From assembly GCF_000787815.1 (NCBI RefSeq), contig NZ_BBPO01000044.1:1-32958 (forward strand): a DNA stretch of 32,958 nucleotides. Reading direction: 5' to 3'. Under the pieces are notes generated by a model that was not told where the DNA came from, searched no databases, and saw nothing but the letters and a program-made list of their open reading frames with translations. The translations under genes were made by a program, and so were the position numbers. Positions 1 to 7,873 of this stretch are shown here, piece by piece. Origin of the DNA: Streptacidiphilus neutrinimicus. Its GTDB lineage: Bacteria; Actinomycetota; Actinomycetes; Streptomycetales; Streptomycetaceae. Each line of letters begins with the position of its first letter. Position 1 is the stretch's first letter.

Positions 1-604
1 GTTCCGGGGCAGGCGGAAGCGTGCCCTTGAGGGGGCCCCACTCGTTCGGGTCGGGGACGCCCGGCGGCAGCATGCGGCGGCGCGCACCCTCCGCGGGAGC
101 GTGATCGGACTCGCCCGGCTCCTTCGCGCCCGGCCAGGCCTTGGCGACGCGCGCGGCCAGCACGAACTCCTTGCGCAGCGGGTGGCCCTCGAAGCCGTCC
201 GGCAGCAGCAGCGGCACCAGGTGCGGGTGGCCCTCGAAGCCGACGCCGAACATCTCGTACGTCTCGCGTTCGTGCCAGGCCGCGCCGGCGTAGACGGGGA
301 CGGCCGTCGGCAGCGTCGCGGCGTCACGCGGGACGCGGGTGCGCAGCAGCAGGCGGCGCGTGGGGCCGGCGCCAGCGTGGACAAGGTGGGCGCAGACGGA
401 GAAGCCCTCGGCCAGCTCGTCCACGGCGGAGAGCCAGTCGAGGTAGGCGAGGCCGAGGCCGTCGCGGCAGGCGGTCAGCGCCTCGATCCAGTGCTCGGCG
501 GGCACGTCCACCGTCAGCAGCTCGTAGGCATCGCTGGCGGTGGCCCACGGGCCGATCGCGGCGGCGGTCTCCTCGGGCGGGAGAGGAGCGGAGGAGGTGC
601 TCAC
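1..604 (-). CDS. nuoC: NADH-quinone oxidoreductase subunit C (partial, 3' end cut by window edge)
   Basis: This subunit of the peripheral arm of respiratory complex I helps join the iron-sulfur module to the membrane arm on the cytoplasmic side. Translating the minus strand from GTG at 604 gives about 201 residues before the edge. It carries the 30-kDa-subunit signature: a segment reading [17 protein letters not shown] followed by the end motif GHPLRKEF. The GTG overlaps the nuoB stop as GTGA, so the two are translationally coupled. The part after the LRKEF motif is rich in Pro, Glu and Arg and is still open at position 1, so the true C-terminus is not visible. The family call is secure from the motif. 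Assignment to a second nuo-type cluster rather than the main 14-gene operon is inference from the odd NuoA. Confidence 0.93.
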   Translation of the reverse strand, partial: MSTSSAPLPPEETAAAIGPWATASDAYELLTVDVPAEHWIEALTACRDGLGLAYLDWLSAVDELAEGFSVCAHLVHAGAGPTRRLLLRTRVPRDAATLPTAVPVYAGAAWHERETYEMFGVGFEGHPHLVPLLLPDGFEGHPLRKEFVLAARVAKAWPGAKEPGESDHAPAEGARRRMLPPGVPDPNEWGPLKGTLPPAPE

Positions 605-1218
605 GAGGCCTCGCCCCCGTCGACCGCGGGCGCCTGCACGAGCGGGCGGGACAGCACCGAGGCCGACGGCGCGGCCGCCGGGTACTGCGCGGCGAGCGAC
701 TCGCGGGCGATCTTCTCCTGCAGCTTGAGGATGCCCTGGAGCAGCGCCTCCGGCCGCGGCGGGCAGCCGGGGACGTAGACGTCGACGGGGATGATCTGGT
801 CGACGCCCTTGGTCACCGAGTAGGAGTCCCAGTAGGGGCCGCCCGAGTTCGAGCAGGCGCCGAAGGAGATGACGTACTTCGGCTCCGGCATCTGCTCGTA
901 GAGCCGCTTGACGGCCGGGGCCATCTTGTCCGTCACCGTGCCGGAGACGATCATCAGGTCCGCCTGGCGCGGGCCGGGCGCGAAGGGGATGACGCCGAGG
1001 CGGATGAAGTCGTGCTTGGCCATGGACGCCGCGATGAACTCGATGGCGCAGCAGGCCAGGCCGAAGTTGAAGCACCACAGGCTGTAGCGGCGGCCCCAGT
1101 TCAGCACGACCTTGATCGGGTCGGGCGCCATCCGGGCCAGCGGGCCGAGCTTGCGGACTTCGAGAGCACCGCCGGGGCCGGGGCGTGAGGGGTCGGGGGT
1201 TCCGAGGTTCACGACCAT
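601..1218 (-). CDS. nuoB: NADH-quinone oxidoreductase subunit B
   Basis: This complex I subunit holds the terminal 4Fe-4S cluster N2, which passes electrons to quinone. The 205-residue product has the four expected cysteines: the adjacent pair C56-C57 in [10 protein letters not shown]122 in FGACSNSGG and C152 in [12 protein letters not shown]. The PRQAD motif near residue 83 is present. I chose ATG 1218 because it overlaps the nuoA stop; a GTG two codons later (1212) is possible. The reading frame stays open far upstream (to about 2316), but that extension crosses nuoA and the intergenic region in other frames and is not coding. Residues after about 165 form an Ala/Pro-rich tail longer than a minimal NuoB. 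It is the middle gene of a tightly overlapping nuoABC operon. Confidence 0.96.
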   Translation of the reverse strand: MVVNLGTPDPSRPGPGGALEVRKLGPLARMAPDPIKVVLNWGRRYSLWCFNFGLACCAIEFIAASMAKHDFIRLGVIPFAPGPRQADLMIVSGTVTDKMAPAVKRLYEQMPEPKYVISFGACSNSGGPYWDSYSVTKGVDQIIPVDVYVPGCPPRPEALLQGILKLQEKIARESLAAQYPAAAPSASVLSRPLVQAPAVDGGEAS

Positions 1219-1610
1219 TCCAGGACGCCCTTCTTCCAGGCGTAGAGCAGACCCACCGCGAGGAAGCCGATGAAGACGCCCATCTCCACCAGCGTCCCCG
1301 TCCCGTAACCGGGCGCGGAGAAGACCGTCGCCCAGGGGAAGAGGTAGATCGCGTCCACCGCGAAGATCACATACAGGAAGGCGTAGACGTAGTACCGGAC
1401 CTGGGTCTGCGCCCAGCCCTCCCCCACCGGGTCCACGCCGCACTCGTAGGCCAGCAGCTTCTCCGGCGTGGGCGCGAAGGGCCGCAGCAGCCGGTTGGCG
1501 GTGAAGGCCGTGCCGACGAACAGGACCCCGATCAGCGCCATCAGGCCGACGACGGAATAGGCGTGGAAGTATCCCGTACGAGATGCCGCCAGTGCCTGCA
1601 CGGCCTGCAT
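1209..1610 (-). CDS. nuoA: NADH-quinone oxidoreductase subunit A, atypical
   Basis: This is the small membrane subunit of complex I (ND3 homologue), with three transmembrane helices near residues 17-40, 72-95 and 105-126. The diagnostic loop YECGVDPVG (Cys57) and the FPWA motif (residues 91-94) are present. In typical NuoA proteins the second helix carries an acidic pair in an FDxE motif; here it reads FAVD (residues 83-86), so the first acid is Ala84 and the second is Asp86. The start is ATG 1610, with a strong GGAGGAG ribosome site about 8 nt upstream. It is the first gene of the operon and is divergent from the sensor kinase at 1979. The family call is certain; whether this variant still couples to proton pumping is open. 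Confidence 0.95.
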   Translation of the reverse strand: MQAVQALAASRTGYFHAYSVVGLMALIGVLFVGTAFTANRLLRPFAPTPEKLLAYECGVDPVGEGWAQTQVRYYVYAFLYVIFAVDAIYLFPWATVFSAPGYGTGTLVEMGVFIGFLAVGLLYAWKKGVLEWS

Positions 1611-1783
1611 GGTCGGTCTCCTCCGTCTGGGTCACCCGCGGTCGGTGGGTCGTGCGGGTCTTAACGCAATCCTTGCCTTTACGGGGCAGGAGTCTAGGTC
1701 CCAGCGGCTTCGACCTGTGAACCGCGCCCACCCTATGGGCGGTCCCGGCCTGCGCGGCGGGCCGCGGAGAAGGCTTCGGCCGG

Positions 1784-1884
1784 GGTTCGACGCGGGTTCG
1801 ACGGAGGTTCGACGCGAGGGTGGCGAACCGGGGCGGAACCGGGGCGGAACCGGCGCGAGGCAGGCCCGGGACGGCCCGGGACGG
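1784..1884. repeat. Helically phased 11-bp tandem repeats in the nuoA/kinase divergent region
   Basis: Within the 368-bp gap between nuoA and the sensor kinase there are three copies of an 11-bp unit beginning GGTTCGACG at 1784, 1795 and 1806. Three copies of GAACCGGGGCG, the last slightly changed, start at 1825, 1836 and 1847. Two copies of the 10-mer CCCGGGACGG follow at 1865 and 1875. The period is close to one helical turn, so repeated sequences face the same side of the DNA. Apart from these repeats and the element at 1903-1922, I see no gene in the gap; a TAGACT hexamer on the minus strand near 1690 could be a nuoA -10. Confidence 0.75.
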
Positions 1885-1902
1885 GCTCGAGGCGGTCAGG
1901 AG

Positions 1903-1922
1903 GGTAGGGCTGTCCCCACCCC
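1903..1922 (+). promoter_or_regulatory. 20-bp dyad element upstream of the sensor kinase (copy 1)
   Basis: The sequence GGTAGGGCTGTCCCCACCCC is repeated without a mismatch at 4144-4163, upstream of the paralogous sensor-domain gene. It is an imperfect inverted repeat (GGTAGGG, 4-nt spacer, CCCCACC) ending 56 bp before ATG 1979. A shared symmetric element before two related genes suggests a common regulator, perhaps the response regulator of this kinase; the identity of the binder is inference. Confidence 0.65.
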
Positions 1923-1978
1923 GGCCCTCCCCCCTTCCCCATGGCGTGCGGGCCACGCGAGCCGTCAGGCTTGGAGCC

Positions 1979-3139
1979 ATGAATGAGCCGAACCGCCCCG
2001 CGCGACGCCCCCGCTTCGACGGGCGACTGGGACGCCAGGTCGTCCACCTGCTGACCGACCTCCCGATCGGCGTCCTCGCCTTCGCGCTCACGGTGGCGCT
2101 GCTGTCGCTCGGCATCGGTCTGCTCTTCACCGTCGTCGGCTTCTGGCTGCTCTTCGGCGTGCTGGTGACGCTGCGCGGGTTCTCCCGGGTGGAGCGGGCG
2201 CGCGCCCGCGCGCTGCTGGGCGAGGACGTGCCGGAGCCCCCGCCGGTGGAGCCGAGCAAGCCGGGCGCCATGCAGCGCGTCTTCGCGACCCTGGGGGACG
2301 GGCTGGCCTGGCGCACCGCGCTCTACAGCCTGGTCATGCTGCCCTGGGGCATCCTCGCCTTCACCGTGACCGTGGTCGCCTCGGTGGTGCTCTTCCCGCT
2401 GCTGCCGTGGATCGTCCACGGCCTCTCCTCCGTCGACCGGGCGCTGGTGAGCTCGCTGCTCTCCCCCGGACGGCTGACGGAGCGGGTCCGCGAGCTGGAG
2501 GACGACCGCGGCACGGTGGTCGACTCGGCGGCGGCCGACCTGCGGCGGATCGAGCGCGACCTGCACGACGGCGCGCAGGCGCGGCTGGTGACCCTCGCCA
2601 TGGACCTGGGCCTCGCCAAGGAGAAGCTGACGGAGGATCCGGAGGCGGCCGCGCGCATGGTCGAGGGCGCGCACAACGAGGTGAAGCTGGCTCTGCGGGA
2701 GCTGCGCGACCTCGCCCGCGGCATCCACCCGGCCGTGCTCACCGACCGCGGCCTGGACGCCGCGCTGTCCTCGGTCGCGGCCCGCACCCCGCTGCCCGGC
2801 GGCGTCCGCGTGGACGTGGAGCTGGACCAGCGCCCGGCCTCGGCGATCGAGGGCATCGCCTACTTCACCGTCAGCGAGCTGCTCACCAACGCCGCCAAGC
2901 ACTCCGGTGCGGACAGCGCGAGCGTGGAGATCTGGCGCGCCGAGGACCGGCTGATGCTCCAGGTCCGCGACGACGGCACCGGTGGCGCGAAGGAACTGCC
3001 GGGCGGCGGCCTGGCCGGCCTCGCGGAGCGCGTCCGGGCCGTCGACGGCGTCTTCGTGGTACGCAGCCCCATCGGCGGACCGACCGCCGTCACCGCGGAA
3101 CTGCCCTGGCATACCCGTAAGGCGTCAGATTCCGCCTGA
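1979..3139 (+). CDS. Two-component sensor histidine kinase, NarL-type, with PF13796-like membrane sensor domain
   Basis: This membrane histidine kinase of 386 residues has an N-terminal sensor region of hydrophobic helix pairs (residues ~20-65 and ~105-145) separated by a short segment reading [18 protein letters not shown] HisKA_3 dimerisation domain follows with the phospho-acceptor His196 in [12 protein letters not shown]. The C-terminal ATPase domain shows an N box ([12 protein letters not shown]), a G1-like box (VRDDGTGG) and a G2 box ([11 protein letters not shown]). I chose ATG 1979 because GGAG lies 6 nt upstream and the sensor helices begin just after it; the frame is open to 1820 but unsupported there. 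No response regulator gene is adjacent, so the partner is elsewhere. It is divergent from nuoA, which hints at a respiratory signal, but that is inference. The kinase-less paralogue lies at 4264-4884. Confidence 0.93.
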   Translation: MNEPNRPARRPRFDGRLGRQVVHLLTDLPIGVLAFALTVALLSLGIGLLFTVVGFWLLFGVLVTLRGFSRVERARARALLGEDVPEPPPVEPSKPGAMQRVFATLGDGLAWRTALYSLVMLPWGILAFTVTVVASVVLFPLLPWIVHGLSSVDRALVSSLLSPGRLTERVRELEDDRGTVVDSAAADLRRIERDLHDGAQARLVTLAMDLGLAKEKLTEDPEAAARMVEGAHNEVKLALRELRDLARGIHPAVLTDRGLDAALSSVAARTPLPGGVRVDVELDQRPASAIEGIAYFTVSELLTNAAKHSGADSASVEIWRAEDRLMLQVRDDGTGGAKELPGGGLAGLAERVRAVDGVFVVRSPIGGPTAVTAELPWHTRKASDSA

Positions 3140-3205
3140 ATCGCCGACTTTGAGCAGATGTTCATCACGGTTAAGGAGCTGTACAGCGACGGTTGGGTCT
3201 CTTCC

Positions 3206-3264
3206 CCCGTACGGGTCGCCCCGTGATCATCGCGGATCACTAGGCTGCGGCGTTCGTATCGAAC
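3206..3264 (+). promoter_or_regulatory. Cluster of three small dyads before the proline-rich membrane protein gene
   Basis: Three perfect inverted repeats lie in the 156-bp gap before ATG 3296. CCCGTACGGG is at 3206-3215. GTGATC and GATCAC, separated by 6 nt, are at 3223-3240. GTTCG and CGAAC, separated by 3 nt, are at 3252-3264. A TAGGCT hexamer at 3241-3246 fits a -10 (TAnnnT), but I see no good -35 at 17-18 bp. A regulated promoter is plausible, perhaps read by an alternative sigma factor; the regulator is unknown. Confidence 0.4.
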
Positions 3265-3295
3265 AGACGCGCCACCGATTCCGGGGAACCCAACC

Positions 3296-3832
3296 ATGAC
3301 CACGCCGCAGAACCCGTACCAGACCCCGCAGGGCGGCCAGGCCCCGCAGAACCCCTACGGCGCGCCCAGCGCGACCGTCCCGCCCCAGGGTTACCCCGCC
3401 CAGCCGGGCGCCAACCCGGGCATCCCCCCGCAGGGCACCCCGCCGCAGGGCTACCCGGCCCCGCCGGCCGCCGGCTACGCCACCCCGCCGGCCCCCCAGA
3501 AGACCAAGCGCGGCGGCGGCTTCGGCAAGAAGCTGCTGATCCGCCTCGGCGTCGTGGTCCTGCTGTTCGGCGCCTGGTTCGTCTATGACCAGGTCACCGG
3601 AGCGCCCGACACCGCCAAGGTCGGTGACTGTGTGCAGAACTCGGGCACCGACGCCAACCCGGACGTCCATGTCGTCGGCTGCTCGAACTCGGCCGCGAAG
3701 TTCAAGGTGCTGAAGGTGATCGACGGAACCGACTACCAGCAGTGCGCGGCGCTCCCCGGCTACGAGGCGGCCTACACCGAGACCGGCGGCAACAGCTCCG
3801 ACCTGGTCCTCTGCCTCGGCGCGAACAAGTAG
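3296..3832 (+). CDS. Proline/glutamine-rich single-pass membrane protein with extracellular cysteine domain (LppU/SCO3897-like)
   Basis: The 178-residue product has a low-complexity N-terminus (residues 1-70, rich in Pro, Gln, Gly and Tyr with PPQGYP-type repeats). A basic stretch TKRGGGFGKK and a single transmembrane helix (residues ~82-98) follow, then an extracytoplasmic domain of about 80 residues. That domain has four cysteines (in VGDCVQN, VVGCSNS, YQQCAAL and LVLCLG), likely forming two disulfides. This architecture is common in actinobacteria for LppU-like proteins of unknown function, so I do not assign one. ATG 3296 is the natural start. It sits between the two sensor genes but has its own intergenic spaces, and it ends at a strong hairpin at 3851-3882. 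Confidence 0.85.
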   Translation: MTTPQNPYQTPQGGQAPQNPYGAPSATVPPQGYPAQPGANPGIPPQGTPPQGYPAPPAAGYATPPAPQKTKRGGGFGKKLLIRLGVVVLLFGAWFVYDQVTGAPDTAKVGDCVQNSGTDANPDVHVVGCSNSAAKFKVLKVIDGTDYQQCAALPGYEAAYTETGGNSSDLVLCLGANK

Positions 3833-3850
3833 TGGACTGACCCCCGGTCA

Positions 3851-3882
3851 CCATGCCTCCGCCGGAGCCGGTGGAGGCATGG
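3851..3882. terminator. Hairpin between convergent genes, probably bidirectional terminator
   Basis: Arms of 15 bp (3851-3865 and 3868-3882, starting CCATGCCTCC and ending GGAGGCATGG) pair with one G-U wobble. The hairpin lies 18 bp after the stop of the proline-rich protein and 23 bp after the stop of the minus-strand ORF ending at 3906. There is no clear U tract, as is usual in high-GC actinobacteria. Confidence 0.7.
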
Positions 3883-3905
3883 CTGATTCCCCGAGCAGCG
3901 CCGGC

Positions 3906-4184
3906 TCAGTACCTGCTCGTGGAGCCGAAGTAACCGAACGCGCCATGGATGGCCTGGACGCAGATCCTGGCCTTGAACCCCGGCCCGTCCCCGATGCAGG
4001 GCGACCATTCGCCACCGAGGCCGTTGTGGTGACCCGGCAGGCCGTGGGTCCTGTCGACGAACATGCCCTGCACGGCGTCGTGAGCGCTGCCCTGGTAGTG
4101 GTGCGTCACCAGCGGCTCCGTCCGGGGGCCACCAGCGTGCTCCGGTAGGGCTGTCCCCACCCCCAGGACACCGAGTCGCCCCAT
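3906..4184 (-). CDS. Unrecognised small protein or 5'-degraded gene remnant
   Basis: A minus-strand frame from ATG 4184 gives 92 residues. I do not recognise the product. Its last ~65 residues (from about THHYQGSAHDAVQG to the end YFGSTSRY) look protein-like: mixed composition, two cysteines (SPCIGDG and RICVQA), several His and Gly, and strong G/C at third codon positions across 3906-4110. The first ~28 residues are less convincing and overlap the 20-bp dyad at 4144-4163, which serves the opposite gene. The stop is followed by the hairpin at 3851-3882, as expected for a real transcription unit. Either this is a short exported protein whose start I cannot fix, or the front was lost when the sensor paralogue arose beside it. 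The frame is open on to 4286, overlapping the start of the plus-strand gene. Confidence 0.4.
   Translation of the reverse strand: MGRLGVLGVGTALPEHAGGPRTEPLVTHHYQGSAHDAVQGMFVDRTHGLPGHHNGLGGEWSPCIGDGPGFKARICVQAIHGAFGYFGSTSRY
4144..4163 (+). promoter_or_regulatory. 20-bp dyad element upstream of the sensor-only gene (copy 2)
   Basis: This is identical over 20 bp to 1903-1922 and ends 100 bp before ATG 4264. The flanking bases differ after a few positions, so this is a conserved site rather than one end of a long duplication. Confidence 0.65.
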
Positions 4185-4263
4185 GTTCCGCGCGAGGCGT
4201 CCCCGGCAGGCTGGAAGCAGCAAGCCCACCGGACGAGCGCGACGAGCGAAAGGCAGCTGCGGC

Positions 4264-4884
4264 ATGAGCACCCCCGCGATCCTCACAGGCCGGACCTGGC
4301 GGGAGACCCTCCACCTGATACTGGACCTGCCGCTGGGAATCCTCTCCTTCAGCTACGTGGTCGCGCTGTTCTGCTTCGGCGTCGGCACCGCGATGACGTT
4401 TCTCGGTCTGCCCGTCCTCGTCGCCTGCGTCGGCGGGGCGCGCGGGTTCGCCGCGATGGAGCGGGCGCGGGCCCGCGCGCTGCTCGGTGAGGACGTGCCC
4501 GCGCCGGCGCCGGTCGCGGCGTCGCGACCCGGGTTCCTGGGCTGGATCCGCGGCATGCTGGGCGACGGCGCCAACTGGCGTGCCGCGCTCTACGCGTTCC
4601 TGCTGCTGCCGATGGGCGTGCTGGGCTTCACCCTCGCCGTGACGCTGTGGAGCGTCGGCATCTGCGCCGCGCTGTATCCCCTGTACCACTGGGTCTTCCC
4701 GACCTACGTGGGCTGGCCGGGCTACAAGCTGTGGGAGAACAACGGCCACAGCCACTACATCTCGTCCGTGCCGGAGATCGCCGCGACCTGCGTGGCCGGG
4801 ATCCTGCTGGTGCTGCTGACCACGCAGGTGGTCAAGGGCCTGGCGGCGGTGCGCCGTGGGATGGCCCGCGGCCTGCTCCGCTGA
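4264..4884 (+). CDS. Kinase-less PF13796-like sensor-domain membrane protein
   Basis: This 206-residue integral membrane protein is paralogous to the N-terminal half of the kinase at 1979. Both share [15 protein letters not shown] ([15 protein letters not shown] in the kinase), the preceding hydrophobic pair and the pattern LGDGxxWRxALY followed by LPxGxLxFT. It has about four to five transmembrane helices (residues ~15-60, ~100-140 and ~165-190), with an extracytoplasmic loop near 140-165 rich in aromatic residues. The product stops right after the membrane region, with no HisKA or ATPase domain and no frameshifted remnant downstream (the next gene converges 25 bp later). ATG 4264 has a GAAAGG-like site upstream. 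It could modulate the full kinase by heterodimerisation or bind the same signal; this is inference. Confidence 0.82.
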   Translation: MSTPAILTGRTWRETLHLILDLPLGILSFSYVVALFCFGVGTAMTFLGLPVLVACVGGARGFAAMERARARALLGEDVPAPAPVAASRPGFLGWIRGMLGDGANWRAALYAFLLLPMGVLGFTLAVTLWSVGICAALYPLYHWVFPTYVGWPGYKLWENNGHSHYISSVPEIAATCVAGILLVLLTTQVVKGLAAVRRGMARGLLR

Positions 4885-4909
4885 CGGACGCTGACCGGGC
4901 TGACGGTGG

Positions 4910-6649
4910 CTACCGCGTGGCCACCGTCCGGGTGTCCCGGCCCGACCGCAGCAGCGTTCCAGGGACCGCGCCGGTCAGCTTGCCCTCGCGGACCGTCTCG
5001 ACGCCGTTGACCCGCACCGCGATCACGCCCTCGGGGCGCGCGTCCAGACGCGGGCTCTCGCCGGGGAGGTCGTGGACCAGCGTCGCCGGGCCGGCGTCGA
5101 TCGTCTCCGGGTCGAACAGAACCAGGTCGGCATGGTTGCCGACGGCGACCGTGCCCCGGCCGCGCAGGCCGAACAGCTCCGCCGGGTCGGCCGTCAGCAT
5201 CCGCACGGCCTGCTCCACCGGCACCAGCCGACGCCGCCGCAGGCAGTCGCCGAGGAAGCGGGTGGTGTACGGCGCGCCGCACATCCGGTCCAGGTGGGCC
5301 CCTGCGTCCGAGCCTCCCAGCAGGACGTCCTCGTGCTGCCAGGTCTCCTGGCGCAGCCGCCAGCTGGCGGGGTCGTTGTCGGTCGGCATCGGCCACAGCA
5401 CGGTCCGCAGCTCGTCGTTGACGCAGATCTCGACCAGGGTCGCGAAGGGGTCCTGACCCCGTTCGGCGGCGATGTCGCGGACGACCCGGCCGGTCAACCC
5501 GGCGTTCGCCGCGGAGTAGGTGTCGCCGATGACGTAACGGGAGAAGTCGGCGAGGCGGCGGAAGACGCCCGCCTCGGGGCTGTCGGCGCGGCGCAGCATC
5601 TCCTCGCGCACCTCCGGGCGCCGCAGTCGCTCGATGCGCTCCGGCACCGGGAGCCCGAGGACCGGTCCCCAGCCGGGGATCAGGTTGAGCGCGCAGAAGG
5701 TGCCGAGGCTCATGTTCATCGGCGTGAGGATCGGCATCGTCAGCGCGACGATCCGGCCGCCCGCAGCGCGGGCCCGCTCGGAGGCGAGGAGCTGGCGCGG
5801 GACGCGGCCGGGGACGGCGGCGTCGACCGTCAGCACGTTCCAGTTGAGCGGGCGTCCGGCGACCGCGCTCATCTGCACCAGCAGGTCGATCTCCTCGTCC
5901 GCGAAGGTGTCCAGGCACCCGGCGACGATCGCCTCGATCTGCGTGCCCGGCGCCTCGCCGACCGCGCGGCACAGGGCGAGCAGTTCCTCGCTCCCCGCGT
6001 GCCGGGAGGCGACGGGCTGCCCGTCCCCGTCGGAGTGCGTCGAGGACTGGGTGGTGGACAGGCCCCACGCGCCTTCCGCCATGGCCTGCCTGAGCAGCGC
6101 GACCATCTGCGCCAACTGCTCCGGCGTAGGCTGTCCGCCGACGGCGTCCGGGCCCATGACGTGCCGCCGCAGCGCGCAGTGGCCCACCATGAAGCCCGCG
6201 TTGACCGCGATCCGCCCCTCCAGCGCGCCGAGGTACTCGCCGAAGCTCGACCAGCTCCAGGGCACACCCTTCTCGAGCGCGGCGAGCGACATGCCCTCGA
6301 CCCGGGCCATCATCCGCCGCGTGTAGTCGGCGTCCCCGGGCCGCGCCGGGTTGAGCGGCGCGAGGGTGAACCCGCAGTTGCCTCCGGCGACGGTGGTGAC
6401 GCCGTGGCCGAGCGAGGGCGTGGCGAACGGGTCCCAGAACAGTTGGGCGTCGTAGTGGGTGTGCGGGTCGACGAACCCGGGGGTGAGCATGAGCCCGGTC
6501 GCGTCCTCCGTCTGGACCGCGGGCTCGCCGCAGGCGCCGGCGGCCGCGATGACGGCGACCTTCCCGTCCTTGATGCCGACGTCCGCCGCGCGCGCCGGGG
6601 CGCCGGTGCCGTCGACGAGGGTCGCTCCCTTGATGAGATGGTCGAGCAT
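4910..6649 (-). CDS. N-acyl-D-amino-acid deacylase family amidohydrolase
   Basis: This metal-dependent amidohydrolase of 579 residues belongs to the Amidohydro_3/D-aminoacylase family, which hydrolyses N-acyl amides or related C-N bonds. The HxH metal motif is H63 and H65 in GFVDPHTHYDAQ. The family cysteine, a metal ligand in D-aminoacylases, is C92 in AGGNCGF. The late catalytic Asp is D448 in GGSDAGAHLD. The end of the protein, VAVGNHADLVLFDPETI, is the usual C-terminal beta-sandwich signature. ATG 6649 follows a GAAGGGG site. It begins 23 bp after the stop of the luciferase-like gene, so the two form one operon behind the operator at 7813-7831. The true substrate is unknown; in this oxidoreductase cluster it need not be a D-amino acid derivative. 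Confidence 0.88.
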   Translation of the reverse strand: MLDHLIKGATLVDGTGAPARAADVGIKDGKVAVIAAAGACGEPAVQTEDATGLMLTPGFVDPHTHYDAQLFWDPFATPSLGHGVTTVAGGNCGFTLAPLNPARPGDADYTRRMMARVEGMSLAALEKGVPWSWSSFGEYLGALEGRIAVNAGFMVGHCALRRHVMGPDAVGGQPTPEQLAQMVALLRQAMAEGAWGLSTTQSSTHSDGDGQPVASRHAGSEELLALCRAVGEAPGTQIEAIVAGCLDTFADEEIDLLVQMSAVAGRPLNWNVLTVDAAVPGRVPRQLLASERARAAGGRIVALTMPILTPMNMSLGTFCALNLIPGWGPVLGLPVPERIERLRRPEVREEMLRRADSPEAGVFRRLADFSRYVIGDTYSAANAGLTGRVVRDIAAERGQDPFATLVEICVNDELRTVLWPMPTDNDPASWRLRQETWQHEDVLLGGSDAGAHLDRMCGAPYTTRFLGDCLRRRRLVPVEQAVRMLTADPAELFGLRGRGTVAVGNHADLVLFDPETIDAGPATLVHDLPGESPRLDARPEGVIAVRVNGVETVREGKLTGAVPGTLLRSGRDTRTVATR

Positions 6650-6672
6650 GGTGTCAGTGCCCCTTCGGAGGT

Positions 6673-7797
6673 TCAGGAAGCCGCCTGCCGGAAACGGGTG
6701 GTCCGGTGCACCGGATCGGTGTCGATCTTCGGGATGACGTGCTCGCCGATCAGGCGGATCGTCTGCGCCGTCTGCTCCGGCGAGAGTCCGACCGGCAGCC
6801 CGAAGACCAACTGGTCCGCCCCCGCGGACTCCCAGCGCTTGCACTGCCGCAGCACGTCGTCCGGGTCGCCGCAGATCAGCAGTTCCTCGGCGACGAGGAG
6901 GTCGATCAGCTCCTCGCTGTACTCCGGCAGCAGCTCGGGCCACTCCGGGATGCCCTCCGGCCGCGGGAAGGTGTCGTGGTAGCGGAAGAGCAGCGACTGG
7001 AGGTAGTTGAGCCCGCCCCGGGCGGCCAGGCGCCGGGCCTCCTCGCGCGTCTCCGCGCAGACGGCGGTGGAGGTGACCATCACGTTGTCGTTGACGAAGG
7101 CCCCGACCGGCTCGGCCTCGCCGACCGCGTGCTTGTAGCTCTCGACGACCCACTCCATGTCGGAGACCTTCTGCACGCTGAAGCCGAGCACGCCGAGGCC
7201 CTTGCGCGCGGCCATCTCGTAGGAGGCCGGGCTGCCCGCCGCGTACCACATGGCCGGGTGCGCCTTGCCGTACGGCTTGGGCAGCACCTTGCGCGGCGGC
7301 AGCGACCAGTGCTTGCCGGAGAAGCCCGGATACTCGTCGTGGAGCCACATTCTCGGGAACTCGCCGATGGTCTCCTCCCACATCTCCTTCGTGGCGTTCA
7401 TGTCCGTCACGTCGGGGAGGAAGCCGAGGATCTCGTGGCTGCCGGCGCCGCGGCCGGTGCCGAACTCGAAGCGGCCGCCGGAGAGATGGTCCAGCATGGC
7501 GACGCGTTCGGCGACCTTGACCGGGTGGTTGACCCGGGGCAGCGGGTTGAAGATGCCGGAGCCGACGTGGATGCGCTCGGTGGCGTGGGCGAGGTAGCCG
7601 ATGGCCACGTCGTTGGCGGAGAGGTGGGAGTACTCCTCCAGGAAGTGGTGCTCGGTGAGCCAGGCGTACTTGAAGCCCGCCCGGTCGGCCCGGACGACGT
7701 AGTCCATCTCCTCCATCAGGGCCTTGTGCTCCGCCTCCGGGTCGGCCTGGGAGCGACTTCCGGGCACGTAGCCCTGGATGAAGACACCGAACTCCAT
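6673..7797 (-). CDS. LLM-class flavin-dependent oxidoreductase (bacterial luciferase-like)
   Basis: This TIM-barrel oxidoreductase of 374 residues belongs to the luciferase-like superfamily, which uses FMN or F420. Family features are the N-terminal strand MEFGVFIQGY, the segment WLTEHHFLEEYS (residues ~46-57), the substrate/flavin region GIFNPLPRVNHPVKVAERVAMLDHLSGGRFEFGTGRG (residues ~80-116) and the C-terminal GADQLVFGLP. This HHF-type subgroup usually contains FMN-dependent monooxygenases; the cofactor is inferred. ATG 7797 has a weak GGTGA site and lies only 15 bp from the operator dyad at 7813-7831, so the transcript leader must be short. It is the first gene of a two-gene operon with the D-aminoacylase-like enzyme. 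Confidence 0.9.
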   Translation of the reverse strand: MEFGVFIQGYVPGSRSQADPEAEHKALMEEMDYVVRADRAGFKYAWLTEHHFLEEYSHLSANDVAIGYLAHATERIHVGSGIFNPLPRVNHPVKVAERVAMLDHLSGGRFEFGTGRGAGSHEILGFLPDVTDMNATKEMWEETIGEFPRMWLHDEYPGFSGKHWSLPPRKVLPKPYGKAHPAMWYAAGSPASYEMAARKGLGVLGFSVQKVSDMEWVVESYKHAVGEAEPVGAFVNDNVMVTSTAVCAETREEARRLAARGGLNYLQSLLFRYHDTFPRPEGIPEWPELLPEYSEELIDLLVAEELLICGDPDDVLRQCKRWESAGADQLVFGLPVGLSPEQTAQTIRLIGEHVIPKIDTDPVHRTTRFRQAAS

Positions 7798-7812
7798 GGG
7801 TCACCAATCCAT

Positions 7813-7831
7813 ATCTGACGATCCATCAGAT
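7813..7831. promoter_or_regulatory. Operator dyad 1 of the catabolic cluster
   Basis: ATCTGACGATCCATCAGAT has perfect 6-bp outer arms (ATCTGA/TCAGAT) and lies 15 bp before the luciferase-like gene start. Its reverse complement matches 17 of 19 positions at 8746-8764, and 16 of 19 positions match directly at 10978-10996. The size and symmetry fit a TetR-type repressor site; no such regulator gene is in the window. Confidence 0.8.
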
Positions 7832-7873
7832 TGCGAGTCCGACTTTCGCACCCGCGCCCACAGGGGTCAAGGG

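Noticed and set aside
601-2316. A 571-residue reading frame on the minus strand
   Set aside because: Only its last ~205 residues are NuoB; the rest overlaps NuoA in another frame and crosses the intergenic region.
4910-7807. A 965-residue frame joining the luciferase-like region to the D-aminoacylase-like gene
   Set aside because: The true luciferase-like protein is in another frame (6673-7797); the fusion frame is noise up to ATG 6649.
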